From Chloroflexota bacterium (GTDB lineage: Bacteria; Chloroflexota; Dehalococcoidia; UBA6926), in assembly GCA_026713485.1 (NCBI GenBank), contig JAPOOK010000003.1, positions 1 to 64,000 of the forward strand: a stretch of 64,000 nt of DNA, written 5' to 3'. The position numbers and the translations under genes were made by a program. The notes beneath the pieces were generated by a model that saw only the letters and a list, made by a program, of their open reading frames with translations, was not told the origin of the DNA and did not search any database. The stretch's first letter is position 1. Every line of letters begins with the position of its first letter. This document shows positions 51,786 through 60,832 of the stretch, piece after piece.

Positions 51786-53188
51786 CGCTCGATCTCGACT
51801 TAGACATCATCATCCTGTCCGCCTACCTGGTGTCGGCGGCTCTCTTCATCCTCGGACTGCGCTACATGGGCTCGCCCGCAACCGCCCGGTTCGGCAACAC
51901 GCTGGGCGCGTCCGGCATGTTGCTGGCGATCATCGTGACGCTCATCAACGAGGAGATTCTCAGGTACGAGCTCATCATTGCCGGTGTGTTGGTCGGCGGC
52001 GTCATCGGCGTGTTTTTTGCCCGGCAGGTCAAGATGACGGCGATGCCGCAGATGGTCGCCGTCTTCAACGGCTTCGGCGGCGGGGCATCCGCCCTCATCG
52101 CCGTGTCCGAGTATTTCCGACTCTATGACGCGGGCACGGAGATGTCCTTGGACACCTCCGTGACCATCATGCTTGGCGTTCTCATCGGCACCATAACGCT
52201 TTCCGGCAGCGCCATTGCGACGGGTAAGCTGCAGGAGGTCATCACGGGGCGCGCCATTCGCCTGCCCTTGCAAAATATTTTGAGCGCTATCCTGTTCGCG
52301 GTCATCATCGGACTTGCGGTCAGCCAGATTGCCTTTGAAGCCAACCCGATCCCGTTTGTAGCGCTGATTGCCCTCTGCCTCGTGCTGGGCGTCCTGCTGG
52401 TGATGCCCATCGGCGGGGCGGATATGCCCGTCGTCATTTCTCTGCTCAACTCCTACTCAGGGCTTGCCGCCGCTGCGGCCGGATTCGTGATTGGAAACCC
52501 GATACTTATTATCGCGGGCGCGCTTGTCGGCGCGGCGGGATTCATCCTGACGCAGATCATGACGCGGGCCATGCACCGCTCCCTCGCCAACGTCATGTTC
52601 GGCGCTTTCGGCGCGGGCGGCGGAGGAGCCGCGGCGAGCGGCGTTGCGGAAGGCGCGACGGTGCGAACAGGTTCTCCCGAAGACCTGGGAGTCCTGCTTG
52701 CGTATGCGGATTCGGTCATCGTCGTGCCGGGCTACGGTTTGGCTGTCGCGCAGGCGCAGCGGCAGGTGCGCGATCTTGCCGACCTGCTTGAAGATCGCGG
52801 TGTGGACGTGCGCTATGCCATTCACCCCGTCGCAGGCCGGATGCCGGGGCACATGAACGTGCTGCTGGCGGAAGTGGACGTCCCCTATGACCGCCTTTAT
52901 GACCTTGACCAGATCAATGACGAGTTTGAGCGCACGGACGTGGCAATTGTGGTGGGCGCGAATGACGTGACGAACCCGTCCGCCAGAGAGGTCACGGACA
53001 GCCCGATCTACGGCATGCCAATCCTCAACGTGGACCATGCCCGCAACATCATCGTGCTAAAGCGCTCGATGAGCCCGGGTTTTGCGGGCATCGACAACCC
53101 ACTGTTCTACAACGAGAAAACGTCTATGCTGTTTGCCGACGCCAAGGACGGTCTCAACCGCCTAATAGAAGCCGTGCAGGAGAACTGA
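51782..53188 (+). CDS. pntB: NAD(P) transhydrogenase subunit beta
   Basis: The 468-residue subunit has about nine membrane helices (about 1-275) and a C-terminal NADP-binding domain III. Landmarks are MVAVFNGFGGGASALIAVSEYF near 90-112, VISLLNSYSGLAAAAAGFVIGNPILI near 218-243, VPGYGLAVAQAQRQVRDLADLL, HPVAGRMPGHMNVLLAEVDVPYD and NDVTNPSAREVTDSPIYGMPIL, all normal for PntB. It overlaps pntAB by four bases, so the whole operon is translationally linked. Confidence 0.96.
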   Translation: MTLDLDLDIIILSAYLVSAALFILGLRYMGSPATARFGNTLGASGMLLAIIVTLINEEILRYELIIAGVLVGGVIGVFFARQVKMTAMPQMVAVFNGFGGGASALIAVSEYFRLYDAGTEMSLDTSVTIMLGVLIGTITLSGSAIATGKLQEVITGRAIRLPLQNILSAILFAVIIGLAVSQIAFEANPIPFVALIALCLVLGVLLVMPIGGADMPVVISLLNSYSGLAAAAAGFVIGNPILIIAGALVGAAGFILTQIMTRAMHRSLANVMFGAFGAGGGGAAASGVAEGATVRTGSPEDLGVLLAYADSVIVVPGYGLAVAQAQRQVRDLADLLEDRGVDVRYAIHPVAGRMPGHMNVLLAEVDVPYDRLYDLDQINDEFERTDVAIVVGANDVTNPSAREVTDSPIYGMPILNVDHARNIIVLKRSMSPGFAGIDNPLFYNEKTSMLFADAKDGLNRLIEAVQEN

Positions 53189-53210
53189 CGCGCGGCGGTC
53201 AGGTCTGACC

Positions 53211-54557
53211 ATGACAGCAACAGTGACGCCGCCCTCACGGGAACAGAGGCCCAAGACGCCATTCCTGGTACGGCGCTCTCCAATCTTCTACGGCTGGGTC
53301 ATCGTCGGCCTCACGTTCTCGACGAGCATGGTCACGGCAGGCATCAGCGGCTACGGCCTCTCATTCTTCGTCGTTCCGATGAGCGAGGCTTTGGGCGTCA
53401 CGCGGGCGGAGTTCTCCTCCATCACCCTGTTCCGGCTCGCAGCCATACCACTCTTGCCTCTGCTTGGGCTGCTCGTGGACAAACGCGAAGGCCCCCGTCT
53501 TGTGATCGTGTTCGGCAGCGCGGCAGCCGGCCTTTCCCTCGTTGCGTCCTCGTTCGTCCAGAACATGCTTCAGTTCTACCTGACGTTCGGCATCTTCTTT
53601 GGGGTCGCGATGATGGCGATGGGAGGGCAGCTTGTCGGCCCCGCCGTCCTTGCAAAGTGGTTCGTCAAGCGGCGCGCCCGTGTAATGGCCATCAGCGCCA
53701 TCGGCATCTCCGGCGGCGGCTTTGTCATCGCCCCCATCGCCGGTCAACTCGTCGAGCAGTTTGGCTGGCGCGACGCGTGGGTGATTCTCGGTATCGGCAT
53801 GATCCTCATCATCACGCCTGCCGCCGCCCTGTTTATGCGCAGGCAGCCGAGCGACGTCGGCCTTGTGCCGGACGGTATTCCACAAGCGAACCCGGCGCGT
53901 GAAGGCATGACGGCTGAAGAGGCCGCCGCCCTGTCGTCAAGCGAACCCTACGAGTACCCATGGACCGTGCGAGAGGCGGCGCGCACCGGTGCTTTCTGGG
54001 CGCTGCTGGCCGCGCAGGTGTTGTCCCTCGCCTCACTGATGCCGATTCTCTTCCACCAGGTAGCGTATATGCAGGACAAGGGTTTCGACCTTGGGGATGC
54101 GACCCTCGCGGCGACGATACTGGCCGGGTTCGCCATCCTGGGCAAGATTGTGTACGGCGCGATCGTGGAGCGCGTCCATGTGCGATGGGTCTTGGCGATG
54201 TCGATGATTCCCGCCGGGCTTTCAGTTCTTTTCCTCGTTGGTAGCGCAAGCCTGGAAATGCTGCTGGTCTATGCCGTTGTGCACGGTCTGACGATGGGCG
54301 GATTCATGCCTTTAATGAACGTGGCGCTCGCCCAGTACTTTGGACGGCAGCACATGGGGGCGATACGGGGCGCATTCACGCCTCTCGCTAATATCGTGGG
54401 CGCGGTCAGCCCGTTCGGCGCCGGCCTGATGTTTGAGCGGTTCGGGAACTATGACATTTCCTTTGTTCTGGCCGGCGCGGGCTGGTTCTTCGGCGGCGTC
54501 ATCGTCCTGCTGGCACGGGAGCCGCGGGAACCGACAGTTGTTGCGAAGACGCTATAA
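53211..54557 (+). CDS. MFS transporter, monocarboxylate/OFA-like (copy 1)
   Basis: The 448-residue protein has 12 membrane helices and the family start SPIFYGWVIVGLTFSTSMVT (about 23-42). FFVVPMSEALGVTRAEFSSITLFRL and the LDKREGPR cytoplasmic loop follow, and a duplicated WTVREA segment near 250 marks the second half. It lies 22 bases after pntB. Members of this group carry oxalate, formate, lactate or other monocarboxylates. The N-terminal tail (residues 1-20) is Pro/Arg-rich. It is a close paralog of the next gene. Confidence 0.9.
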   Translation: MTATVTPPSREQRPKTPFLVRRSPIFYGWVIVGLTFSTSMVTAGISGYGLSFFVVPMSEALGVTRAEFSSITLFRLAAIPLLPLLGLLVDKREGPRLVIVFGSAAAGLSLVASSFVQNMLQFYLTFGIFFGVAMMAMGGQLVGPAVLAKWFVKRRARVMAISAIGISGGGFVIAPIAGQLVEQFGWRDAWVILGIGMILIITPAAALFMRRQPSDVGLVPDGIPQANPAREGMTAEEAAALSSSEPYEYPWTVREAARTGAFWALLAAQVLSLASLMPILFHQVAYMQDKGFDLGDATLAATILAGFAILGKIVYGAIVERVHVRWVLAMSMIPAGLSVLFLVGSASLEMLLVYAVVHGLTMGGFMPLMNVALAQYFGRQHMGAIRGAFTPLANIVGAVSPFGAGLMFERFGNYDISFVLAGAGWFFGGVIVLLAREPREPTVVAKTL

Positions 54558-54592
54558 TCGCTAGCGTCGGTGCTACGACAAGTGAATACATT

Positions 54593-55930
54593 GTGACCGC
54601 AGAAAATCCCCCCCGGCCTCGCAGAACGCCTTTTCCCGTTCGCAATATCCCATTCTTCTACGGGTGGGTGATTCTCGGCATCACGTTCTCCAGCAACATG
54701 ATCACGGCCGGTATCAACGGCTATGGAATCTCGTTTTTCGTCGTGCCGATGAGCGAGGCTCTTGATGTAACCCGTGCCGAGTTCTCGGCTATCTCCCTGT
54801 TCCGCCTCGCCGCCATTCCCGTCATCCCGATAGTCGGAATGATGCTCGACAAGCGCGAGGGCCCGCGTTATGTGGTGATATTTGCCAGTATCGCCGCGGG
54901 CCTTGCCCTAATTGCCGCCGCATATGTGCAGGCAATATGGCAGTTCTACATCGTCTTTGGCATCGTGTTCGGCATCGTTGCGACCACCATGAACTGGCAG
55001 CTTCTGGGCGCGGCAATCCTGGCCAAGTGGTTTGTCAGGATGCGTGGCCGCGTCATGGCAATCAGCACGGTCGGGATATCGACGGGCGGATTCGTCATCG
55101 CCCCAATCGCCGGCCTGCTCATTGACACAATCGGATGGCGCGGGGCCTGGGCAATTCTTGGCATCGGTATTCTGGTCGTTCTTACACCCATAGCCATCAT
55201 CTTTATGCGGCGGCAGCCGAGTGACGTTGGGCTGGTTCCGGACGGGATCCCGCAAGAAGCGGTACGTGATGAAGCAGCGACCGGCGCCGGAGGCGTCACG
55301 GTTGCTGGCGGCGAACCGTATGAGTATCCGTGGACGGTTCGCGAGGCCCTGGGAACAGCGGCCTTTTGGGCAATGCTTGCCGCGCAGGCGCTCGGTCAAG
55401 CCGCGCTTTTTGGAGTCCTCTTTCACCAGGTTGCGTATATGCAGGACAAGGGACTCAGCGTTGCCGATGCGACCCTCATCGCTACCGTGCTTGCAGGCGT
55501 CGCGATTCCCAGCAAGATGATCTACGGCTTCCTGGCCGAGCGATTCCCGCCGCGGATGATGCTGGCGGCAGCGATGATTCCGGCAGGCTTCTTCCTGCTG
55601 CTGTTGGTGGTGGCCGCGAACCGTGAGGTGCTGCTTGTTTATGCCGTTCTTTATGGCCTCACCATGGGCGGGTTCATTCCTATGGTCAATGTTGCTCTCG
55701 CGCAGTACTTTGGCCGCGAGCACATGGGCGCGATCCGGGGAGTCGCGACACCTATAGCCAACATTGCCGGTTCTTCAGGCCCGTTCGCCGTTGGTCTCAT
55801 GTGGCAATGGCTTGGAGATTACGATGTCTCGTTCGTGTTGCTCGGCGTCTTCTGGGCCATCGGCGGCCTATTTGTGCTAACGGCGAGACAACCAAGAGCG
55901 CCGGCAGAATCGCCCGTCCCCTCCGCTTGA
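54593..55930 (+). CDS. MFS transporter, monocarboxylate/OFA-like (copy 2)
   Basis: The 445-residue protein begins at GTG 54593. It closely parallels copy 1 over its full length: IPFFYGWVILGITFSSNMIT, FFVVPMSEALDVTRAEFSAISLFRL, MLDKREGPR, RRQPSDVGLVPDGIPQ, YEYPWTVREA, VALAQYFGREHMGAIRG. This is a tandem duplication with diverged substrate loops. The two genes are 35 bases apart, both downstream of pntB, and may share its mRNA. The tRNA-Ser follows 50 bases later. Confidence 0.9.
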   Translation: MTAENPPRPRRTPFPVRNIPFFYGWVILGITFSSNMITAGINGYGISFFVVPMSEALDVTRAEFSAISLFRLAAIPVIPIVGMMLDKREGPRYVVIFASIAAGLALIAAAYVQAIWQFYIVFGIVFGIVATTMNWQLLGAAILAKWFVRMRGRVMAISTVGISTGGFVIAPIAGLLIDTIGWRGAWAILGIGILVVLTPIAIIFMRRQPSDVGLVPDGIPQEAVRDEAATGAGGVTVAGGEPYEYPWTVREALGTAAFWAMLAAQALGQAALFGVLFHQVAYMQDKGLSVADATLIATVLAGVAIPSKMIYGFLAERFPPRMMLAAAMIPAGFFLLLLVVAANREVLLVYAVLYGLTMGGFIPMVNVALAQYFGREHMGAIRGVATPIANIAGSSGPFAVGLMWQWLGDYDVSFVLLGVFWAIGGLFVLTARQPRAPAESPVPSA

Positions 55931-55980
55931 CCCCTCATCCCGTCGTTCCAATACTGATATGGCGCTCTGCGCTTAAACGC

Positions 55981-56068
55981 GGAGGGGTGGCCGAGAGGAC
56001 GAAGGCGGCTGTCTTGAAAACAGCTTTGCGGTAACCCTGCAACGCGGGTTCGAATCCCGCCCCCTCCG
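55981..56068 (+). tRNA. tRNA-Ser (anticodon UGA)
   Basis: The acceptor GGAGGGG (55981-55987) pairs with CCCCTCC (56061-56067) and has G as discriminator. The anticodon loop CTTGAAA sits on a GCTGT/ACAGC stem, giving anticodon UGA for UCA serine codons. The long variable arm typical of tRNA-Ser precedes the T-arm GCGGG-TTCGAAT-CCCGC. The 3' CCA is not encoded. Confidence 0.95.
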
Positions 56069-56367
56069 CTTGTTTTAAAGTTCGCGATTCCACCCTGGGT
56101 TGGCCTAATCGTCTGATTTCCGCGTTCCGGCGCCGGCGGTCCGGTGTTTTCCCTGTTTCCCTCTGGCATGGATTGCGCGAATGAGGTTTTGGATTCTTCG
56201 ATTCCGCTGCGCTGCGCTCAGAATGACAGGCGGTGGTGGCAGCACTGCGCCCGGAATGGCGGATGGTGGTGGCTTGCGTAGTTTCTATGTCCTGCGTAGA
56301 GGTGGTCGTGGGGCGGGAAGAGTTGAGGTTGTGCGATGGATGGTCGCGGAACTCGGGCGGTCAAGAA
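56069..56367. other. Gene-free gap after tRNA-Ser
   Basis: No gene is seen. A repeat like those near 47181 occurs at about 56191-56230 (GGATTCTTCGATTCCG... then GCGCTCAGAATGACAGG). The run of T at 56071-56076 (TTGTTTTAAAG) just after the tRNA could help its termination. Confidence 0.6.
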
Positions 56368-58458
56368 TTAGCCCGCGTCGAACCTGTCGGGGAGCATCGC
56401 TATGCTGGGAACGTCTATCGTGAACTCGTATTCGCCGTTCACCGCCTCGACCTCGTAGGAGCAGCCGTTGAGTCCGTCCCGCCAGACGAAATCGTAAGAA
56501 CGAAGCTCGAAGCTCCCTGGTGCGACAGTTGCAGTGATCCTGTTCGTTATACTAAAGCCGGAGTCTACGGTCGCTTGGAGAAGCAGATCCCCGGAGGACA
56601 GTTCTTCAACCTGGATGGCATCTCTGTATGTATGAGAGAGGATCTCCGCGATGCTGCCGGGGTCGGTGAAGCGGCCCAAATTGGCTACGGCTTTGTCTTT
56701 CACATCATTGCCCGTCCATATAGGCCACGGGGTTTCCGGCAATCTGATTACGTCCGTGTCGTCGTTGTAGAAGCGCATGGCGCCCTTATTGACGTACCTC
56801 TCATACGTACCCCACTCGAGGGGGTACGAGTCGCCATTGTCACAGTTGTTGGAGATCCTGAGTGTGAACCGTGCAGGTGCCGCAATGAGCCGTTGCCAGA
56901 TACCTCTCGCAGTGGCATAGGGGTCGATCGGAGGGTCCAGCAGGTCATCTGCGAACACGACAATCTCTGCGACTTTTGAGATGTGCATTCCCGGCCGTAT
57001 GAGCGGGTGCGAGTACAGCGTCACAAGGTCCCTGTCCATCCTGTTCATCTGGGGGGGTGTCCCCAATCCGACGTTGCCCATGATGCTGCTCAACTGCTTC
57101 CTGTGCACCATGTCAGCCAGCGCATGCAGCGCCTCATGCATGGTTATGCCCTTGGCGCGTAGGAGCTCGCGCCTATCATCCGGGGCGTCGTCGATCTTCC
57201 AGACGGTGAATGAGGCATCCTCGATGACGTTATCCGAGACCGAGTCCTTCCATGCGCAGCCTCCGGAGTCCGTGCAGGATGCAATCTGATCGTTGGGAGG
57301 GATGCCTACATATGCCTTGAGCTGTGCGTCCTTCTTGTCGGTCACCCATTGGAATTCGAGGTTCATCAAGCGAGACAGCTCAGTCAACGTATCACGCAGT
57401 ATGTCAATGTAGAGGTCTTCCCCGGCGGGGTCCGCCCATACCTTGACAGGCTGATCGATCGCCCATTTCCTGACCGTCTCGAGCGCCCAACCCCCGCACC
57501 CCCCGATTCTGTCGCCTTCTGCCTCATAAGTGAACTGCCCCGGGCGATCGCTGAAGCATTCCCAGACATCGCGATCGACGCCGAGGATACGTTCAGGGAC
57601 CTTGAAGACCTGTTGTGGGCCGCCATCGCTGCCCTCGACCCACGCTTGCAGCGTCACCCCCATAGGGACCCGCAAGGGGAGCGTGTGGTCAGTAGGACCG
57701 TAGCCGTCCGGCAATGAGACGGCCGTCTGCTCTCCGCAGTTGGTCAGCAGATCGTTGTGCCTGTAACAGGCTACGGTGACCCGTACAGGATGTGTCCTTG
57801 GTTGATACCCGCTGTTCTCCAATGTCATCGTGGCCTCGACGCTTGCCGTGCCATCCGACCAGTATCCCAATAGACTCGTTCGAACGCCGAGTGCGTAGTC
57901 GAGGGGCTGCTTGGCGGGCACGTCGATCGTCACGTGAAATGCGGCATCGTCCGTCCACGCTTGCTCGCTGCCGATGACACGCAGGAAGCCGATGATGTCG
58001 CTGGCTCCCTGCTGAAGTCTCAACTCCATGCGGATATGTTCGCTGGCTCCAGGGGGAACCTCGTTAAACTCCACGTTTCCCGGACAATCACGGCCATCAG
58101 GGCATACCACGCCGACCTCCACTTGGCTGAAGGGCTGATCGCTCCGGTTTTCCAATCCGAGGACGAGGTGAACGGTCGCGTAGCCATCTGAATCGTAGCT
58201 GCCAATGTTCGTTGACTCGACCGACACTACGAGGACTTCAGGGTCCGGCGTCGGTGTCGGGGAGGGAGTAGGAGAAGAGGTGGGCGAGAAAGTGGCAGTT
58301 GGAGAGGGGCTGGGTGAGAAAGTGGCGGTTGGAGAAGGGCTGGTGGTGTTAGTGCCGGTCGGGGATGGTGCAACTGGCTCATCGGAACACCCGGCTAGCA
58401 GTACAGTCATGAGGATTACGCTACCGATCAGACGAACTGCGGAGGTACGGGACATCAT
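56368..58458 (-). CDS. Lipoprotein with Pro/Thr linker and zincin-like HEALH motif
   Basis: The start is taken at ATG 58458 or 58455 (MSRTSAVRLIG); a longer frame to 58542 precedes the signal peptide. The signal ends LLAGC, so the Cys at about 23 is lipidated. A repeated PTATFSPSPS linker (about 32-70) follows, then two Ig-like or CARDB-like domains with cysteine pairs (about 75-320) and a C-terminal part with the metalloprotease motif HEALH at 441-445. A later SSIMG resembles a Met-turn. The spacing from HEALH to the next His (452) is one residue off the metzincin rule, so this is a candidate zincin, not a proven one. The role outside the cell is unknown. Confidence 0.78.
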   Translation of the reverse strand: MMSRTSAVRLIGSVILMTVLLAGCSDEPVAPSPTGTNTTSPSPTATFSPSPSPTATFSPTSSPTPSPTPTPDPEVLVVSVESTNIGSYDSDGYATVHLVLGLENRSDQPFSQVEVGVVCPDGRDCPGNVEFNEVPPGASEHIRMELRLQQGASDIIGFLRVIGSEQAWTDDAAFHVTIDVPAKQPLDYALGVRTSLLGYWSDGTASVEATMTLENSGYQPRTHPVRVTVACYRHNDLLTNCGEQTAVSLPDGYGPTDHTLPLRVPMGVTLQAWVEGSDGGPQQVFKVPERILGVDRDVWECFSDRPGQFTYEAEGDRIGGCGGWALETVRKWAIDQPVKVWADPAGEDLYIDILRDTLTELSRLMNLEFQWVTDKKDAQLKAYVGIPPNDQIASCTDSGGCAWKDSVSDNVIEDASFTVWKIDDAPDDRRELLRAKGITMHEALHALADMVHRKQLSSIMGNVGLGTPPQMNRMDRDLVTLYSHPLIRPGMHISKVAEIVVFADDLLDPPIDPYATARGIWQRLIAAPARFTLRISNNCDNGDSYPLEWGTYERYVNKGAMRFYNDDTDVIRLPETPWPIWTGNDVKDKAVANLGRFTDPGSIAEILSHTYRDAIQVEELSSGDLLLQATVDSGFSITNRITATVAPGSFELRSYDFVWRDGLNGCSYEVEAVNGEYEFTIDVPSIAMLPDRFDAG
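58284..58345 (-). repeat. 30-bp tandem repeat inside lipoprotein linker
   Basis: Two near-identical 30-base units encode SPSPSPTATF-type linker. They will vary by recombination or slippage, changing linker length without breaking the frame. Confidence 0.6.
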
Positions 58459-58639
58459 CACCAACATTACGGTGGCAATCCGTAGATTATTGGCCCTTAA
58501 CGTATTACATAATACCACCTGCATCCCCTCTGAATCCCGCACGAAGCCGGCCTCTTCGACTATCCCTCCGCTTGCGCGGTTTCCGTGTCCTGTATGACAC
58601 TACTCGTGAAAGAACTCACAGGGTGGGGGGCCTAGATAT

Positions 58640-59794
58640 ATGAAGATTCACGAATACCAGGCGAAAGAGGTGCTCAAGTCGTTCGGTGTTGCCGTGCCAA
58701 ACGGGCGCGTCGCGAGCACCGCTGATGAGGCGCGTGCCATCGCGGAAGAGCTCGGCGGCAGAGCAGTCGTCAAGGCGCAGGTTCACGCGGGTGGTCGCGG
58801 CAAGGCAGGCGGCGTTAAGGTCGTCGGTAGCCCGGATGAGGCGGCAGAGTTCGCCGCCGGTCTGCTCGGCTCCAACCTCGTCACCGCGCAGACCGGCCCG
58901 CAGGGCGTGCCCGTCAACACCGTTCTCGTTGAGGAGCCCGTCGACATTGCGCAGGAGCTCTACCTGAGTGTGACGGTGGACGGGGCGGCTAAGTCGCCCG
59001 TTATCATCGCCTCAGCTGCGGGCGGCATGGAGATCGAGGAGATCGCCGAGGAGTCGCCTGAGAAGATCACACAGGTCCACATCGATCCGCTAATCGGCTA
59101 CCAGCCGTTCGTTGGTCGTCGTGTCGCGACGGCTCTCGGCCTGGATGCTGCTCTGGCGCGTCCCTTTGGGGCGCTGCTTGGCGGCATCGTCAACGCATTC
59201 CAGAATAAGGACCTCAACCTTGTTGAGATCAACCCGCTCGTCGTCACCGGCGATGGGGCTCTTCTGGCCGCTGACGGCAAGATCGACACCGACGAGAACA
59301 GCCACTTCCGCCATCGTGACCTTGCTGAGCTGCGTGATGCCGACCAGGAGGACCCGCTCGAGCGGAATGCCAATGACAAGGGCGTGCAGTACGTGAAGCT
59401 GGACGGCGACGTTGGCTGCATGGTGAACGGCGCGGGACTTGCGATGGCAACGATGGACGTTATCGCGCAGGTTGGCCACGCGCCCGCCAACTTCCTGGAC
59501 GTTGGCGGCGGCGGCACCGAGGAGCAGGTTGCAGAGGCCTTCAAGATCATCGTCTCAGACCCGGATGTTAAGAAGGTCCTGATCAACGTCTTTGGCGGCA
59601 TCCTGCGCTGTGACGTTCTGGCGAACGGCATCGTCTCCGCCTACAAGGAAGTCGACGTGAACGTCCCCATCATCGTGCGGATGACCGGCACGAACTCTGA
59701 GGAGGGCGCGGAGATCCTGCGCAACTCGGACATCACTGTCGCCGTGGCGGCCGATCTCAACGATGCAGCCACCAAGGTCGCAGAAATCAACTAG
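58640..59794 (+). CDS. sucC: Succinate--CoA ligase subunit beta
   Basis: SucC is the ATP-grasp subunit that makes ATP (or GTP) from succinyl-CoA in the TCA cycle. The 384-residue protein opens with MKIHEYQAKEVLKSFGVAVPNG and has KAQVHAGGRGKAGGVKVV near 44-61, DPLIGYQPF, NLVEINPLVV, GGGGTEEQV and FGGILRCD at the C-terminal domain, all as in the family. It is 62 bases before sucD and shares its mRNA. Confidence 0.97.
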   Translation: MKIHEYQAKEVLKSFGVAVPNGRVASTADEARAIAEELGGRAVVKAQVHAGGRGKAGGVKVVGSPDEAAEFAAGLLGSNLVTAQTGPQGVPVNTVLVEEPVDIAQELYLSVTVDGAAKSPVIIASAAGGMEIEEIAEESPEKITQVHIDPLIGYQPFVGRRVATALGLDAALARPFGALLGGIVNAFQNKDLNLVEINPLVVTGDGALLAADGKIDTDENSHFRHRDLAELRDADQEDPLERNANDKGVQYVKLDGDVGCMVNGAGLAMATMDVIAQVGHAPANFLDVGGGGTEEQVAEAFKIIVSDPDVKKVLINVFGGILRCDVLANGIVSAYKEVDVNVPIIVRMTGTNSEEGAEILRNSDITVAVAADLNDAATKVAEIN

Positions 59795-59856
59795 GGTTTT
59801 CCGCGAACGTAATTCAAACTGACAATTCCACAAAAATATTTGGGAGAACTGAATAA

Positions 59857-60747
59857 ATGAGCATTCTTGTTGGCGAAGAGACCCGCGTGCTGGTTCAAGG
59901 CATGAGCGGCCGTGAGGGAACGTTCCAGACCGAGCGGTGCATCGCCTTTGGCACCAATGTCGTGGCGGGCGTGACACCCGGACGCGGCGGCACTACGCAC
60001 ATCGAGCGCCCCATGTATGACTCCGTTCGCGATGCGGTTGAGCAGGAAGGCGCGAATGTGTCCCTCATCTTCGTTCCGGCCGCGTTCGCAACGGACGCGC
60101 TGCTTGAAGCCGCTGACGGCGGTGTCGATTTGATTGTCTGTATCACGGACGGCCTGCCGACGCTGGATATGGCGCAGGTGGCGCAGTACCTGACCAAGAA
60201 AAGCGTACGCCTTATCGGCCCCAACTGCCCCGGTCTGACGAGTGTGGCGGAGAAGCAGAAGGTCGGCATCATTCCCGGCAACATCCACGCGGAGGGCCGC
60301 ATCGGCGTCGTCTCCCGCTCCGGCACGCTGACATATGAGGCCGTTTCGCAGCTGACTGCATTAGGCATCGGGCAGTCCACGTGCGTGGGCGTTGGCGGCG
60401 ATCCCATCATCGGCATGAGGCACCGGGACATCCTTGAGCTATTCGAGAACGATCCGGACACGGACGCAGTCGTGCTCATTGGTGAGATTGGCGGCACGGC
60501 GGAGCAGGAAGCAGCGGACTACATCAAGAATCACATGAGCAAGCCGGTGACGGGGTTCATTGCGGGCGCGACTGCGCCTCCCGGACGCCGCATGGGGCAC
60601 GCGGGCGCAATCATCACGGGCACGGCGGCGACGGCAGAGGCCAAGAAACAGGCCCTGCGAGATGCCGGCTGCTACGTGTCAGACAGCCCGGGACAGATCG
60701 GCATCACCGTTCAGCGCATGTTGACGGAGCGGAGGATTTCCGCCTAG
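59857..60747 (+). CDS. sucD: Succinate--CoA ligase subunit alpha
   Basis: The 296-residue SucD binds CoA and carries the phosphohistidine. The N-terminal CoA-binding loop is [29 protein letters not shown], seen in part as [16 protein letters not shown], followed by [32 protein letters not shown] and the active-site His in [11 protein letters not shown] near 248-258. The length is typical. It ends the sucCD operon. Confidence 0.97.
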   Translation: MSILVGEETRVLVQGMSGREGTFQTERCIAFGTNVVAGVTPGRGGTTHIERPMYDSVRDAVEQEGANVSLIFVPAAFATDALLEAADGGVDLIVCITDGLPTLDMAQVAQYLTKKSVRLIGPNCPGLTSVAEKQKVGIIPGNIHAEGRIGVVSRSGTLTYEAVSQLTALGIGQSTCVGVGGDPIIGMRHRDILELFENDPDTDAVVLIGEIGGTAEQEAADYIKNHMSKPVTGFIAGATAPPGRRMGHAGAIITGTAATAEAKKQALRDAGCYVSDSPGQIGITVQRMLTERRISA

Positions 60748-60832
60748 TTGGCCGGAACAGCTAACTTTTGCGCAGTGGTATTCGTTACTTAATTCACAAA
60801 CCGGCCTGCTGTTCCTGGAAAACTCTCAACAC

